From Liolophura sinensis (taxonomy: Eukaryota; Mollusca; Polyplacophora; Chitonida; Chitonidae): DNA of 64,000 bases. This document shows, one piece after another, positions 1-12,587 of the stretch (its first letter is position 1; every line of letters begins with the position of its first letter). A model generated the notes under the pieces. That model saw only the letters and a program-made list of their open reading frames with translations. It had not been told where the DNA came from and made no database searches. A program made the position numbers and the translations under genes. Where the stretch lies: contig NC_088300.1 of the NCBI RefSeq assembly GCF_032854445.1, positions 57,326,984-57,390,983 on the forward strand, in the 5' to 3' direction.

Positions 1-115
1 CTTGTGTTGAACAGTGTTTTATGGAAATGGCCTTGTGATTATTTACCTGGAACATTCACGTTGGTTGACGACTGACATATGAATGTCTGTTTCGACGCCT
101 TGATTTAAACTTTAT
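1..115 (+). repeat. Dispersed repeat family A, 3' end (partial)
   Basis: The block around 61-105 (core 'ggttgacg...gaatgtctgtttcgacgcc') recurs at about 36240-36288, 42508-42552 and 46560-46605, each time as the right end of a longer repeat. The left part of this copy is cut off by the window edge. Function unknown; non-coding. Confidence 0.55.
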
Positions 116-3100
116 ACTAAATATTTAAATCAGTCATTATCAGTATTTTGGAAGAAAAGGAAAGGAGATTGTCATGACCACGAGGTCAGGATGCTTTATT
201 TTCAATCATCGGGCACACGAGATGTTGGTTCAATCCCAGTGTCAGACCGAGGTTGTTCCACATTTTCCTTGCTGTTCTCCGGGTTTTGCAAAAAGCATTC
301 GACAGCCGTTCAGATGTTTTTACAAGAAGTTCACTTGGATCACCAACATATTACAAAATGTGGAAAGGCCTTCACCTTGAACTGGCGCTACAGTTGAACA
401 CGTGCACAAAACGGAAGATCGTTTGACAGTTACAAAATGTCTGTGGCTCACACCGCGCTCACTTTCGAGATAATGATTAGATTGAATTCAAGATGCTGAA
501 TCGTTGAGCTGTGAACAGAGAGGAGCTTTACACATATCAGAACAAATGCATAGGTAAAATATGAGAGGCTGACGGGATATCTAATCCAAAACAAATGCCG
601 TTTCAAGATCAACAACGGAAGCGAAGCATAATCTAAAATTTACAGTGACTTCCGTGTAGATTACGATGAAGGCATATTCAAATCTTTTTGTCTAGGCGGC
701 CTGACTATAGATATCATAAACATCAGATATGAGCATCATGCTTGTGGTCTCAACCACAGGCGTATGACGCCATTTAACATATTCGTTGATAGCTTGTTGT
801 GTAAATGGAGAGCTGTCTCATGACACCATCTTATTAAAACTACTTAGCTGGAAGAGAAACTCAAGCAAACACCCACAAGTGATATCGATTGTAATTTGTA
901 CGAATGTATAAAAAAAGTTTACCCACAAAACGTCATCCACTCCACACCTTAGGCTCGAGTTGTTTAGGCATGTACGGTTGCCCCTGAATTCTCTCAATCC
1001 AAATTTCACCTAATGACTGTTCATGCCAATTCCTAGGTCAAGTTTGTAGCATTTGTTTTCCAACTACCTCGGGGTTTTTCGCACAGATCAATAGAATGAC
1101 CTTTGGTCCCCAACCCCACCGTAGTGGCAGACTTTACTCAGGTTAATGAACTGATAATAGCTTTTTAGCTGTATACGTTTGATACAGTATAGTGACTTAT
1201 ACGGACACGTTAATAAGCTGAAGGACATCTCAGATCTAAGCACGAAAAAAGAATATAATAAGTGTATGAATAATTAACTAAATATAATTTGCGCTCGGAC
1301 AACAGTCGGCGAAGAAGTTTTACAATGATGAACCAAACAATATTGGCTACTCTTCGATGATAACAGCTCCATTAGAATAATGGGTTTTAGCGGGCGTTAT
1401 AGTGAATTATTTATCTTACTGGACTTTTATGGAAGTGTAAGTTATTTCAGTTGTGTTGTAAAAACACCAATTTTTCCACATATGTTTAATTCTATACATG
1501 TTTTATTATTTCCCACAATGCACATACATTGTATAGCAACACGTCTACATGCGTAAAATTCCTTGTACACCCGCTTTCTAGTTCTCTTGATCATTAGCAG
1601 GCCAAGGAACGTGAATCACCATATAAAGACATGTGCTAGCTGTTAACTTCGAGTCTAATTGTTTCACCTTGTAGCTGATCTGTCCCAGTGCCGACATATC
1701 CAGACTTACTGGAATACTATTAGGAAAGCACATCACCAAGTTTAATGGCATATGGCATGTTCCCACTAACTGGAGCTTGAATTCGGGTCAACTGGCCATT
1801 GCAGATTCACTCTCTCTTTAGAGTCTTACATGATTCAATGGCCACCGCATCAAAACATATTTACGGCATGTATCGTGTAGGCATGTACCACGGTATTAAG
1901 CAAGCACTTGTCTTTACAGAACAACGTGAGTTTTCACTTTCCATTGTCTTGGTACATGTATGAACACGACCTATCCCAGCCTAACACTGTTTACGTTGCC
2001 ATTGAGTTGTCTATCAGCAATGTGAGAAGCAAAGTTATGACCGTCAAAAACAAAAAGACGGGTCATAAATAAATGCATATACATTGTCATTGTGCTAGTC
2101 GACTAATGTGTGCTCGCACAGAGTAGTAGATGTCTTTGGTAGGTTGATTAACCCAGGGCATACGAAGCGTGGTTTGAATGTACTTCCCATACCGACACGC
2201 TTAGGAATCACTTTACGTTAAGGGCCCCAGGGAGAACCTTCCAAGTTAGGGACAGAGAAGACTGGGAGATTTATGTCAGTCTGTGACGCTCCTACCCTGA
2301 CGGGCTTATGACCGGGGGTGGGTATCGTGAGTGAAAGTCGTTTTGTCAGGGTAACTAAGCGTGACCAGATGTGGGATGCTGATGGCAGTGAACCGAACCC
2401 TACAGGCCGTCTTCCAACACATCATTCCGTTTAGGACAAGCTTCATTTGCATATTGGAATTGGTCACCGGCACGCGGTGAACACCCCCTCGTGCGGCTGT
2501 GTCAGACGGAGAGAGATTTGTGACACAAATCCTTGCACATTTTCACCTTAGGCTGGTCAATAAAACAGATTACCAACAACCAATATTTCACTTAAATAAG
2601 ATGAGGGCATATAGCCGGATAGATATGGTTTCTGGGGAACATCGTAACTCCATTCCGTGCCTTGCTATGTCGCTCTGATTAATGTACTCCTGGCATGACA
2701 CCATTAACACCAGGAGATATCACATCAGATCTGTCCAGTACAGTCATATGGGCCCTGCGAGACCAGCGTACAAATGACGCTATGAAGATATCAACCGGGC
2801 ATTGTTACATAGACATTCTTCAATGCGAAATATCTCTCAACAGGTGCGTGTCCTTAAAGATTAATAGGATTATTTCACGGGCCTGTTACCCACGCATGAA
2901 TCGCTAGACCCGATATGCTTTTCCTATATTGAATAATGACAAAACCTCTTTACTGAAAGAGAAATTTGCTCATCTATCAGTGGAAGAATTAGATATGTTT
3001 TTTGCCTATCCACGGCATGTGTGAATACAGCGTGAGGCAAGTTTACAATAGGTTCATTCTAAATCGGACTGATGCGACTCAGTGTTAGCTTATAATTTGT

Positions 3101-3361
3101 GCTGCCCCAACACACAGTGTTTAAAGACTCAAAAAGCTTTCTGCGTTCTACAGGTGAGGGTTGTTTAATGTATTTACAGTTGCAAATTATCTTTGAACAC
3201 GAACATCATATTGATAACGCTAGGTTTTAGAGTTAATCAGAATAAATACTGTATTGAAAAATTATACAATAATATTCCAAACAGTGACAGTCCCTTGCCT
3301 AAAAGGTTAGAAACATTTGAGATCAGTGAAAACTAGTGAAGTCACTTACCAGCGCAGACCT
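116..3361. other. No gene seen
   Basis: Mixed AT-rich sequence with only short ORFs (70 codons or fewer) that lack splice context or a recognisable domain. I checked the minus strand here for a neurophysin exon (Cys-x2-Cys-Gly-Pro coding pattern) because the conopressin gene reads toward it; none was found. Confidence 0.5.
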
Positions 3362-3490
3362 CGGGCCAGTCTCACAAAGGGCAGGTAACTATATACGCAC
3401 TTATCTTCCATGGCAACTAGGACTGTAGTTGTTAAGTCGCCATGGTAGTTACGAGGATGTAGCGTTACGTGCACTTTGGGAAACGGGCCC
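3362..3490. mobile_element. Palindromic MITE-like element
   Basis: The left end reads 'cgggccagtctcacaaag' and the right end 'ctttgggaaacgggccc', an imperfect terminal inverted repeat. The centre is itself palindromic ('ccatggcaact' facing 'gccatgg'). At about 130 bp with no coding capacity, it fits a non-autonomous DNA element. The strong donor-like GTAAGT at its edge on the minus strand is probably incidental. Confidence 0.6.
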
Positions 3491-3543
3491 CTGACTTCTG
3501 TAGAATACCTGTCAGTAACATGTTTAAATATTTTCGTTGTCAG

Positions 3544-3809
3544 TTTATTTTATTTATTTAATTGGTGTTTTTTACACTTTGCTCAAGAAAATTTCTCTTA
3601 ATATACAACGGCGGCCAGCATTACGGCGGAAGGAAAACCGGCAGCGCCCGGGGAAAACGCGTGGCGATCCGCACGATGCTGTCAGATCTTCCCACTTACG
3701 ACCAGAGAGGAAGTTTTCATAAACTGGACTTTAACTTAGAGCGACCGCATTTGTGAAAGGGTTGTTGTGCTATGCTCGAACGCTGGCCACCTCGGCTACA
3801 GAGGCCCCC
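3544..3809 (-). mobile_element. tRNA-derived SINE, full length, 'ggggcctc' head
   Basis: In reverse orientation it has a tRNA-like head ('ggggcctctgtagccgagg'), a diverged B-box region, the conserved body ('ccgccgttgtat' side) and an (AAATA)n tail at its plus-strand left end. The same head occurs at 52172, while most other copies in the window have a 'ggctcagttggttagcgc' head. It is diverged, so old. Confidence 0.75.
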
Positions 3810-3972
3810 TCTTACGTTCTAATATTACAAAGCAAACGTACGTACAGAACTCTGATGACAAACAAAACAGCGTTTCCGATGATGTACCTCACGATGAACA
3901 AGTCAGTGACCCAATCATCGAGCACGGCAATCTCTAGTCATGCATCAGTCTTTTTTCCTGCAAAGCCATGAA

Positions 3973-4052
3973 ACCTGTGGATAGTGGTGGGTTTCCGTCG
4001 GGCACTGCCCGGTTTACTCCCACCATAATGCTTGCTGCCGTTGCATAGGCCT
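3973..4052 (+). mobile_element. SINE body fragment
   Basis: Carries the middle of the same SINE body ('gtgggtttccgtcgggc', 'cccaccataatgct') without head or tail. Confidence 0.6.
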
Positions 4053-4383
4053 TAAATGGAGTGATGCATTTGTGAAAATGGATAAGCCAAATCATATTGG
4101 ACCTGTATGATGAAGTCGTATAAGAACAGTTTCCCTTAAAGGTTGTCTTAAGTGTTAACTTCAACGTGACTATGGTTTATGTGCTTGTCACAGAGTATTT
4201 AGACAGTGTACTACCTGAATTAGAAGCCAGTGGCTTTGTCCTTATCCTCTTAAAAACTGCTGGACTCTGGCAAACTGTAATAATGATTGGCAATAACAAA
4301 CGCTAAATTTTGTTGAGGTTATCCAGCGGTTTTGTTGGTTTTCTAAATGATCGAAACAACAATCGAATAAATAAATAAATGAA

Positions 4384-4422
<39 letters not shown>

Positions 4423-6934
4423 ATGTATCACTGAAAAGTCACTGTCACAGTCAGCAATGCGAGGTGCGCGAATGTTCAATAAATTTGTCTCACTGAAACC
4501 ATATGCAAGTTTCTTAATCATACGTTTCCGATATAGTATTTGGACGAATTACCTTCCATCGTTGAAACTGGTTATGCGATAATGCAGGATACAAAGTTTC
4601 ATTGCTAGGAGTTGTTCCAGTAGAAAACAAAACATAGACTGATGACAGTGATATCATAAATAAAAGAAAATGACCGCGTGCCTCTGCTCAAATTTAAAGG
4701 GATTATACCACAACGAAAATGCTATTCAAACATTTTCAACACATATGCAAACTTCTGAGGTAACCATATATTTCAGAGAAATAAATAAATAAATAAATAA
4801 ATAAATAAAATGAAAAATGGTACAGGTTCCCAAACGTTGAAATGGAGACATTTTTTTAAACTCCAATGTTTACCTTATCCATATTTGTTTCCGTTACGAT
4901 TCGATCCGGGCATGTACCATGTCCAGATTGCACAAATTAAATTTACAAAAACTAAATCCCTCCACTTCCTCTTCTACATACATTTCTACCGGTGCTTCCA
5001 AATAGAAAAAAAGCAACTGGTTTCCGATTCAAATGCAACACAATACCGTTTGCGTTCTTTTTTACAAAATCTACAGCTGATTGATTGCCTTGATGCTATA
5101 TTTTTGGTACACGGCGGCTGGATTTGGGCTGTCACTGTTTTGTTTATGGCAACCAAGGGAGTGCACATCGCTTTACTCATGATATAAACCCTCAGAGGAA
5201 TACGTCTGAGGTTGACACTGTCGAGACACAATGGTTCTGTCTCCACGGCTCAAGTAAGTGATATATCGTTGTCTTGAGTATCACCTTGATTATGATAGAG
5301 TCACACTGGAAGTACGCGCAATCCCCTTGAACAAAATGATGATATATATCTGCGTTAGCCCCTAATACAGAAAAACATATATATCACACAGTCCCCCGTC
5401 ATTTGCCTAAAAATACAGTTAACGTATTATTTCGCGATAAAAAAGACAACCGTAGATATAGAAGACTATACGATGAACGTTGACCTATGATTCATAGTAC
5501 GCAGGCTTCGTTTGTACAAAGCAGTTAAAGGAGAAGAAAACATAAAAATGATGCCAATATCAGATGAAAGACCGTCAAAAGTTATTTGTAAATATGATCT
5601 TTAATATTTTTTAGGATTTTTTTTTCAAGAGAAAATATTTTTGTATGGTGGGTGTTTGGGACCAACTTTTGTTATTTATCGTTGTTGCATAATGATTTTC
5701 TAAATAAGGATGTGATGCTTGTGTATTAACTTTATTTGAATGTAAATTTGTTGTTTATATCGAAACATATGCATTTAACCTAAATTATGATAATATTTAT
5801 GAACATATTAAAAATATAAATCTGATCCAGATTGAGGTTTAATACATTTGTTAGCTGAAAAGAACAAATTCTAGTGCATAAATTCTAGTCCTTAAGGAAA
5901 AATCGGACAAAACATTGAAGACTACATTTAGGAATAACTTTTTGCACTCTTTCATCTGAACTTTATGTTATTTTTATATTTTCTCCACCTTTAAATGTGG
6001 GCATTATGAGATCTATACTAAAATGTGATCGTTTTTGACAAAAAAATACCTGGGTGACCTAGATAGTGAGGCTGTTATCATATTTTCACAAAAAGAACCC
6101 TTCTCAGGGATTTATCACACGGCGACGACAATGGTTGAGAGCTGTGTCCCACGTAAAGGGCAGGGTACGTAAGCCCTGTGGTCTGTATCCACGCGCAGGT
6201 CTAGATTGTCAGTCTGACTCCACCAGGTAAGCGGCTTGCGGCAGTCGCGGTAATTCTAGGGGGAATGGCGATTGGGGCAAGGGCTGAGGTTACATTCTGT
6301 CCCCAGGTCTCTCCTCTAACTCATTAGAGACAGGATTTGTGTCAGACTCTGGTAAAGGCTGACAAATCCCTCCCTGGAGTGGATGATCCTGAATACCGAC
6401 CCGCAACTCTCTGTTTCTGCTATTTTCTGTGATTCGGTAATAAATCCTCCCCCAATCCCAAGCTGCTATCACCAGAGGGCAATGTCTACATTCTGCAACA
6501 GTACTGACTTAGTGTGATTTGTGCAGGTTTAAATTACCTTCAGCTTTGCAATGTCTACTGAAACCACATACTAACAGCCAATCCCCTCTTTATGAATGGT
6601 GGACGTTGCTCTGCCTTCTAGTATGCAAGACATGTCGATACAAATAGTCACGGTAACTTAGAACTCGTTAGTATACCAGTTCCCTTGTGTCAGCTGAAGA
6701 CATTCTGAAATCGATTATCCAAAGCCTAACCTAATATCACTGATATGAACAGTGTGAGCAACTGACATTGCCGATTCTAATCTCGGTTGTAGGCAATCTA
6801 CTTATTCATAAACACTAAAACTGCTTTTTTTAAAGCCTAAACTAAAATGATGTGAACGGACGTAAACAGTTGTTTGAACAGTCCAATTCCATTTCCAAGA
6901 CATCGGTATATATAATAATAAACTCATTATGGGA
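4053..6934. other. No gene seen; two AAAT microsatellites
   Basis: Contains (AAAT)n runs at 4366-4424 and 4779-4809. The longest ORF (4810-5187, 125 codons, plus) begins in the second microsatellite, has no recognisable domain and no supporting splice signals. The rest is AT-rich unique-looking sequence. Confidence 0.5.
4366..4424. repeat. (AAAT)n microsatellite
   Basis: About 14 near-perfect copies of a 4-bp unit. It is not flanked by a recognisable SINE body. Confidence 0.95.
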
Positions 6935-8455
6935 ACAGTTGAAAATGGTAACCCTAGCTTAACTTCTGTGACTCATTTCAACTTTACTGATGAAAACAGT
7001 TGAGAATGGTTAACTTTAGCTTAATGGTTAGCTTAACTTCTGTTAGTGCTTGCTTATGCTCAGTCTGGCCTCACTGTTGCGAGCTGCTGAAAGTACTCAC
7101 TCTGATCTCACTGATGTGGACAGCCGACAATACCCATTCTGGCTTTACTGATGTGGACAGCCGACATCCTCATTCTCACTTCACTGATGTGGACAGCCGA
7201 CCATACTCATTTTGACCTCACTGATATGGGCAGCCAACAATACTCTCCCTGACCTGACACTCACCCTGACCTCACTGACAATAAAAGCCAACAATACTCA
7301 CTCTAACCTCACTGATGTGGACAGCCGACAATACTCACTGTGAGAACAGCTGACAGTACTCAATCTGACCCCACTGATGTGAACAGGTGACAATACTCAC
7401 TGTGACCTCGCCGATGTGAACAGGTGAAAATACTCACTGTGACCTCTCTGATGTGAACAGGTGACAATACTCACTGTGACCTCACTGATGTGAACAGCCG
7501 ACAATACTCACTGTGACCTCACTGATGTGAAGAGCTGACAACACTGACTCTGACCTCACTAATGAGAATAGCCGACAATACTCACTCTGACCTCACTGAT
7601 GAGAACAGCCGACAATACTCACTCTGACCTCGCTGACGAGAACAGTTAACACTCACTCTGACCTCACTTATGTGAACAGGTGACAGTACTCGCTGTGATC
7701 TCACCGATGTGAACTGGTGACAATACTCACTGTTACCTCACTGATGTGAACAGCCGACAATACTCATTCTGACTCCACTGATGAGAACAGCTTACAATAC
7801 ACACTCTGACTTAGCCGATGTGAACAGCCGACAATACTCATTCTGGCCTCGCTGTTTTGAACAGCTGACAATACTCACTCTGTCCTCAGTAATGTGAATT
7901 TTTGACAATACTCACTCTGACCTCATTGATGAGAACAGCTGCAATTACCCACTCTGACATAGCCCATTTGAACAGCCGACAATACTTATGCTGACATAGC
8001 CCACGTGGACAGCCGACAATACTCACCCTGACCGAGCCTATGTGAACAGCTGACAATGCTCACCATTACCTAGCCTAAGTGAACAGCCGCCAATACTCAT
8101 TCTGCCATAGCCGATGTGAACACCTGACAATACTCACTCTGACCTGACCTCTATGAACAGTTGCCAATACTCATTCTGACCTAGCCGATGTGAACCACTA
8201 CCAATACTCACCCTGACATAGCGATGTTGACAGCCGCCATTACTCATTCTGCCCTAGCCGATGTGAACCACTACCAATACTCATTCTGACATAGCGATGT
8301 GGACAGTCTCCATTACTCACACTGACCTAGCCGATGTGAACTGCTGCCAATACTCACACTGACCTAGCCGATGTGAACTGCTAACAATACTCACTCTGAC
8401 TTCACTGATGCTCACTGTAACCTGGCCATTGTGAACAGTGACTCGTAGCTAAACG
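6935..8455. repeat. Minisatellite, unit about 37 bp
   Basis: Diverged tandem units built on 'ctcactgatgtgaacagc' followed by 'cgacaatactcactctgac'. Roughly 35-40 units, most clearly from about 7070, with degenerate leading copies from 6935. The unit length is not a multiple of three and no long ORF results. Confidence 0.95.
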
Positions 8456-9154
8456 TTACACGTAGCTCGCTAATGTGAAAAATTTATCACACTTGACATT
8501 AATGGTACTAACACGCGAATATTCTTTGTAAATATCTCACAAGAGCAGTTAACAACGGATGATCACTGACATAGAGGATGGAGAGATCGTTACCGAAACA
8601 ACGGTCAGGTGGGATATCTCTAACGTTTGTCATAATTGCAACAGTAATGTTTAAATGTACACACTGAAATGATACTCATCACTATGATTATCGACATATA
8701 TCGATTTTCTCCCCCTTCGTTTCATTCATGATAAATATAAATAAATGTATATTTATTTGCAAACACTCTCCGGATCCACTCGTTTGTATTTACAACTGAT
8801 GATCTTCCAGTTATTTGCACTATACAGATAGCTTCCGATAATGGCAGTCAAACCTTGAAGGTATAGAAAACGGTGACATTGTTGTGTATAGCCTCAAACG
8901 CTATTGATGTTGAATTATGTCCATGGTTTTGACGCCACTGTAACTGCTGTATGTCCTCATAGCCTCCGCTTAATATCACACAGCAATGAATGCTGTACAC
9001 GTCGATCTTGATTTCTTTGAATTTAATAAAATTTAACAAATGCTAAATATTTTATGTCATCGATGGGCCTTGAGTATGTGGCCGCTAAGAAGATAAGTTT
9101 AAATGTTTTAGATTTCTCCAGTTAGAAATAAGCCTTGACAACTGCGTAACCGAA
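8456..9154. other. No gene seen
   Basis: AT-rich spacer between two minisatellites. The 63-codon minus-strand ORF at 8848-9039 has no recognisable features. Confidence 0.5.
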
Positions 9155-10705
9155 CATATCCTGGAAATAAGTGTTGAGTATTGTGTATCCCCAAATGAAC
9201 TTGTAACAAGTGATGAACACCTGATACACTTATCACTAGTGTTGAGAATTATTTAACCCCACATATACTGAAATAAATATTGGATACTGTGCAGCGCTAT
9301 GCACACTTGTAATAATCTTTGAGTACTAAGGAGTACTAAGGAAAATGGTGGTATTAAGTGCTGGGTAATGTGTAATATCATATGAGCTGGTAATATGTGT
9401 GAAGTTATAATGTATCTGCACATATACTGGTAACAAGTGTAAAGTTCTAATGTATCCCCACATGTGCTGGTAATAAGTGTGAAGTTCTAATGTATCCCAT
9501 ATGTACTGGTAATAAGTGTGAAGTTATAATGTATCCCCACATGCACTGGTAATAAGTGTGAAGATTTAATGTATCTCCACATACACTGGTAATAAGTGTG
9601 TTATAAGTTCTAATGTGTCCCCACATGCACTGGTAATAAGTGTGAAGTTCAATGTATCCCCATAGGTACTGGTAATAAGTGTGAAGTTCTAATGTATCCC
9701 CACACGTACTGGTAATAAGTGTGAAGTTCTATGTATCCCCATAGCTACTGGTAATAAGTGTGAAGTTCTAATGTATCCCCACACGTACTGGTAATAAGTG
9801 TGAAGTTCTATGTATCCCCATAGCTACTGGTAATAAGTGTGAAGTTCTAATGTATCCCCACACGTACTGGTAATAAGTGTGAAGTTCTATGTATCCCCAT
9901 AGCTACTGGTAATAGGTGTGAAGTTATATGTATTCCACATGTAATGATAACAATAATGAAGTTCTAATGTACCCCTACAGGTACTGGTAATAACTGTGAA
10001 GTTCTGTGTATTCCACATGTAATGATAACAATAATGAAGTTCTAATGTACCCCCCCCCCCCCACCCCACAGGTACTGGTAATAAGTGTGAAGGTCTATGT
10101 ATTCCACATGTAGTGATAACAATAATGAAGTTCTAATGTACCCCTACAGGTACTGGTAATAAGTGTGAAGTTCTGTGTATTCCACATGTAATGATAACAA
10201 TAATGAAGTTCTAATGTACCCCCCCCCCCCCACCCCACCCCACAGGTACTGGTAATAAGTGTGAAGTTCTATGTATTCCACATGTAGTGATAACAAGCAT
10301 GAAGTTCTAATGTATCCCCACCTGTACTGGTAATAAGTGTGAAGTTCTATGTATCGCCTCATGTGTTGGTACTGTGTGTGACCTTCTATATATCCCCACA
10401 CGTACTGGTAAAAAATGTGACGTTCTATATATCTCCCACCCTTGCTGGCAATAAGTGTGAATTTCTATGTATCTCCAACGTATTGGTAATAAGTGTGAAG
10501 TTCTATGTATCCCCAATGTATTGGTAATAAGTGTGAAGTTCTATGTATCCCCACACATATTGGTAGTAAGTGTGAAGTTCTGTGTAGCCCCATATGTAGG
10601 CCTACTGCTAAAAAGTGTGAAGATCTACATATCCTCACACAGACTCGTAATAAGTCTCAAGTTCAGTGTATCCCCACTGTTACTGACTATAAATGTTGAG
10701 TACTG
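9155..10705. repeat. Minisatellite, unit about 40 bp, with higher-order structure
   Basis: Units built on 'tactggtaataagtgtgaag' followed by 'ttctaatgtatccccacatg', degenerate at both edges and most regular from about 9410. From about 9660 to 9900 two variants (ending '..acacg' and '..atagc') alternate as a dimer of about 79 bp. From about 9905 to 10300 a longer compound unit with 'atgataacaataatgaagtt' appears four times. C-homopolymers have expanded inside two units, at about 10051 and 10219. The Tyr/His-rich ORFs here are repeat artefacts. Confidence 0.95.
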
Positions 10706-11634
10706 CGTAAACTTACATGTGCTACTTGTAGCAAAGACTCCCCCCTGTGGTGAAAAGCAATGAGTAGAAGGTATCATACATGTAGAAGTTAATTCCACTG
10801 GTTATAAAGACTGAGTATTTGGCTATGTCACTTTACAGATAGGCTTCACGGACTGAGTGTTTGGCTGTGTCACTTTAAAGATAGGCCTGTTGGACTGAGT
10901 ATATGCGCAGGCTAATGTTACCTCATGATGTATTCAGAAGTTGATCTCACTGGTTTTAAAGATTGAGCATTAGCTGTATCACCTTACAGACGGACTGAGT
11001 ATGCGCACTGGCAAATCTCGCAGGTAACAAAGGTTAAGTATTGGTTGTTTCACCTTACAGATGACATGGGCTGAGTACGCACAGGCTAATCTAATGAGTG
11101 CTGCGTACCTCACACGTCAAGAAGTACTGGTGGTGATTTTAACAAGATATCAGTTCCCCCACGTATAAACTTGACTTCTGTCATATCAGTGACATACTGC
11201 AGCTGCTGAACATGACGTAAATCACTACACAAATGAAAGAATAAATAATGATTAACCAGATAACGGTAAGTCTTAATTCCCAGCCGCAATTTTTAATTAT
11301 CAACTTACAGCCGTTCAAAATCATAAGCACAATAAAGAGTCCACGTTTCTTTTCAGAGCCCCCCCCCCCTCTCCCATTAGACCTGTTAAGATGAACACTA
11401 TAAGTTGCCCACACCGTGCGTGGGTTGTTACATCACCGACGACTGTCGTTAATTTCACCTTCTGTTTCAGGTATTCCCCTATAGCAGAATGTTTTGATAG
11501 GTGTATAAATCACATTTAATGTTTCCCCTGTCAGAAATCTAACCCTATTTCCCCCAGCACAACATCAGGTCCTTCAGTATTATATAATTATACAGCAGAG
11601 TTCGGATAAAATTAATTAAAAATGTGTGACTTAC
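10706..11634. other. Presumed conopressin intron; loosely repetitive
   Basis: Lies directly downstream (minus strand) of the conopressin coding exon. 10790-11110 holds degenerate repeats with 'ggactgagt' and 'tcactttacagat' motifs. A short poly-C run is at about 11361. No coding sequence seen. Confidence 0.5.
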
Positions 11635-11769
11635 CTTTCTTGGCGTGTGGTCTAGAACAGGTAAACTCCGTTTGCCCCCTGGCGGACAGTTTCGGATAAA
11701 ACAAGCCTCTGTTGAGAAGACTGACAAGCACAGTATGAGAACGGTTGTTTCTAGTGACCACGAGGCCAT
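11635..11769 (-). CDS. Conopressin (oxytocin/vasopressin family) precursor, first coding exon
   Basis: Read on the minus strand, the exon encodes 45 residues. Residues 1-22 are a hydrophobic signal peptide (cleavage expected after STEA). Residues 23-31 are CFIRNCPPG, with C23 and C28 forming the family's disulfide ring. Then come Gly32 (amide donor) and Lys33-Arg34 (convertase site), followed by 11 residues ending in PRK. It stops at a perfect donor (AAG|GTAAGT) in phase 0. In vertebrate family genes the first intron falls just before the first neurophysin cysteine, and this exon ends at the matching place. The start is the only ATG before the signal core, with G at -3 and +4. In molluscs the peptide is a neurohormone acting through G-protein-coupled receptors, involved in reproduction and water balance. 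The neurophysin exons are not seen between 1 and 11634, so the gene is incomplete here. Confidence 0.93.
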
Positions 11770-11798
11770 GTCTCTAACACCCCAATGTATATCGTCAA
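11770..11798 (-). other. 5' UTR part of the conopressin coding exon, with splice acceptor
   Basis: On the minus strand a pyrimidine tract ending 'ttctttctttcag' precedes 11798, so the exon most likely starts there, 29 bases before the ATG. This implies at least one upstream non-coding exon. Confidence 0.7.
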
Positions 11799-12398
11799 CT
11801 GAAAGAAAGAAAAGACAGTAAGCTGAAGACGACGCGGTTTTCCAGGTGACCAGTGGGTTGACAGAGCTTCATCAGTTGTTATAACATTAACATCCAACCA
11901 CCCACCCGCTACCTGTCCCCATCAGCCAATCGCCACACGGTCGCAACCTCCAGCCTTATGTATCCAGGTTCCGGGCGAGGCCGTTCAGTCAGATTTATTG
12001 ACGGAGTAAAAGCATTTCCATACTCGCTCAACGCAATTCGCTGACTTTAGACCCCGCTTCCTCTCTGACTAACAGACAAGGTTTATCTAATCACACCGAG
12101 TCAACATTGCTTTCAGGATTGTCACATCAAAATGACAGGGATGTTTATTAAGTGTTTTTAACTCTGATTTTTTTTTAAGAAGAAAAAAAAAACTGTTCTA
12201 CTATACCTGACGATGTAAGTAAAGGTTGAGTACATAGTGGGCTTATCATATCATCGGGGCGTCCCGTGAACACATCGTTAACCCTTGGATTGCACCAGAA
12301 TGACGAAATAGTACCGAATATAACCACCACCAGCACGTGCTCTGTATCAAGCAAATTTTTGCTTTGTAGGCCTATTCCCATATACACTTAACCTGACC

Positions 12399-12575
12399 TC
12401 ATGCTGGCTTCCTCTACGGTCGTACGTGGGAAGGTCTTCGAGCAAGCTGCGGATGGTCGAGGGTTTCCCCCCGCCTCTGCACCGTTTCCACCCACCATAA
12501 TGCTGACCGCCGTCGTATAAGTGAAATATTCTTGAGTACGGCGTAGAACACCAATCAGATAAATAAATAAATAAA
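12399..12575 (+). mobile_element. 5'-truncated SINE with 12-bp target site duplication
   Basis: The copy starts inside the SINE body ('catgctggcttcctc') and ends in (AAAT)n. Perfect direct repeats 'cttaacctgacc' flank it at 12387-12398 and 12576-12587, showing a real retrotransposition event. It sits in the presumed first intron of the conopressin gene. Confidence 0.9.
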
Positions 12576-12587
12576 CTTAACCTGACC

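Noticed and set aside
11181-11414. 77-codon minus-strand ORF as the next conopressin exon
   Set aside because: No cysteine pattern of neurophysin and no suitable acceptor; it lies across a poly-C run.
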